Source: an uncultured Lachnospiraceae bacterium (GTDB lineage: Bacteria; Bacillota_A; Clostridia; Lachnospirales; Lachnospiraceae). From it: a DNA stretch of 6,460 nt. The notes under the pieces are model-generated. The model was not told where the DNA came from. It did no database searches and saw only the letters and a list, made by a program, of their open reading frames with translations. Below, piece by piece: positions 6,313 through 6,460 of this stretch (its first letter is position 1; each line of letters opens with the position of its first letter). The translations under genes were made by a program, and so were the position numbers. Location of the stretch: assembly GCA_902796775.1 (NCBI GenBank), contig CADBQK010000518.1, positions 1 through 6,460 of the forward strand, written 5' to 3'.

Positions 6313-6460
6313 CTATATCACATCAATATACTCCTCAAACACTTTCATTATATAATCCGCACTTGCTGGCGTGTAATTGGGTGATTGAGCTAATACAGCA
6401 TAATCAAAATCTCCATCATAATGAACATCCACAATACGAGGGATAATATGAAATGGAACA
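6313..6460 (-). CDS. C-terminal 48 codons of a gene, possibly a LysR-type regulator (5' end outside window)
   Basis: Read on the minus strand, an open frame enters from the right edge and ends at TAG 6315-6313. The visible 48 residues include VPFHIIPRIVDVHYDG, then FDYAVLAQSPNYTP, and end in an amphipathic helix (ADYIMKVFEEYI). A beta-strand with a hydrophobic core, a segment like LAQSPNYTPASA, and a closing helix of this kind fit the last part of the effector-binding domain of LysR-type transcriptional regulators. That family call rests on a short tail recalled from memory and is tentative. The residue pattern is much more protein-like than the opposite-strand frames through the same DNA. 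The gene is convergent with the McrBC-like unit, so it is unlikely to belong to it; it may be the chromosomal flank of the island. Confidence 0.62.
   Translation of the reverse strand, partial: VPFHIIPRIVDVHYDGDFDYAVLAQSPNYTPASADYIMKVFEEYIDVI

Noticed and set aside
6202..6446. Plus-strand frames of 60 and 65 aa at the right edge.
   Set aside because: The minus strand over 6313-6460 reads as a coherent protein C-terminus, and these frames show no motif or good ribosome site.
1..6460. Search for CRISPR arrays, tRNA genes, IS ends and long direct repeats.
   Set aside because: Reading through the intergenic regions showed no repeated spacer-like units, no cloverleaf-like sequence and no transposase or terminal inverted repeats.

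Overview
The window is moderately AT-rich. Its main genes carry purine-rich Shine-Dalgarno sequences (GAGGAGGA, AGAGGAG, GAAAGG) at ordinary spacing. Together with the protein families present, this suggests a low-GC Gram-positive bacterium (Bacillota, perhaps a gut Clostridia/Lachnospiraceae type). That placement is inference only; there is no rRNA or other marker gene. The content looks like part of a defence (anti-phage) island.

Layout. At the left edge, on the minus strand (495 to 1, running off the window), is the N-terminal part of a DUF2075-type protein with a PD-(D/E)XK-like nuclease fold. A 245-bp divergent intergenic region (496-740) separates it from a plus-strand gene of unknown function (741-1202, 153 aa, cysteine- and aromatic-rich). 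That intergenic stretch holds a good minus-strand extended -10 promoter and a marginal small ORF. A 320-bp gap (1203-1522) follows, holding an AU-rich hairpin and a near-consensus -10 box.

The core is a compact three-gene plus-strand unit, 1523-6141: (1) a macro-domain protein with a charged C-terminal tail; (2) a 779-aa McrB-like AAA+ motor with a complex N-terminal region that appears to include a PUA/EVE-like reader domain; (3) a 477-aa McrC-like endonuclease subunit of the LlaJI type, with an N-terminal winged-helix-like segment and a C-terminal PD-(D/E)XK site. Genes 1 and 2 are 42 bp apart; genes 2 and 3 overlap by 4 bp (ATGA). This arrangement reads as a McrBC/LlaJI-like restriction system with a macro-domain protein as first gene. 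No DNA methyltransferase lies in the window, so the system may be modification-dependent (type IV-like), or self-protection may be encoded outside the window.

At the right edge, on the minus strand, is the C-terminal 48 codons of another gene (6460 to 6313), tentatively a LysR-type transcriptional regulator, which may mark the edge of the island.

The most interesting points are the macro domain in place of methyltransferases at the head of a LlaJI-type McrBC operon, and the apparent loss in that macro domain of two acidic residues usually important for ADP-ribose binding or hydrolysis.
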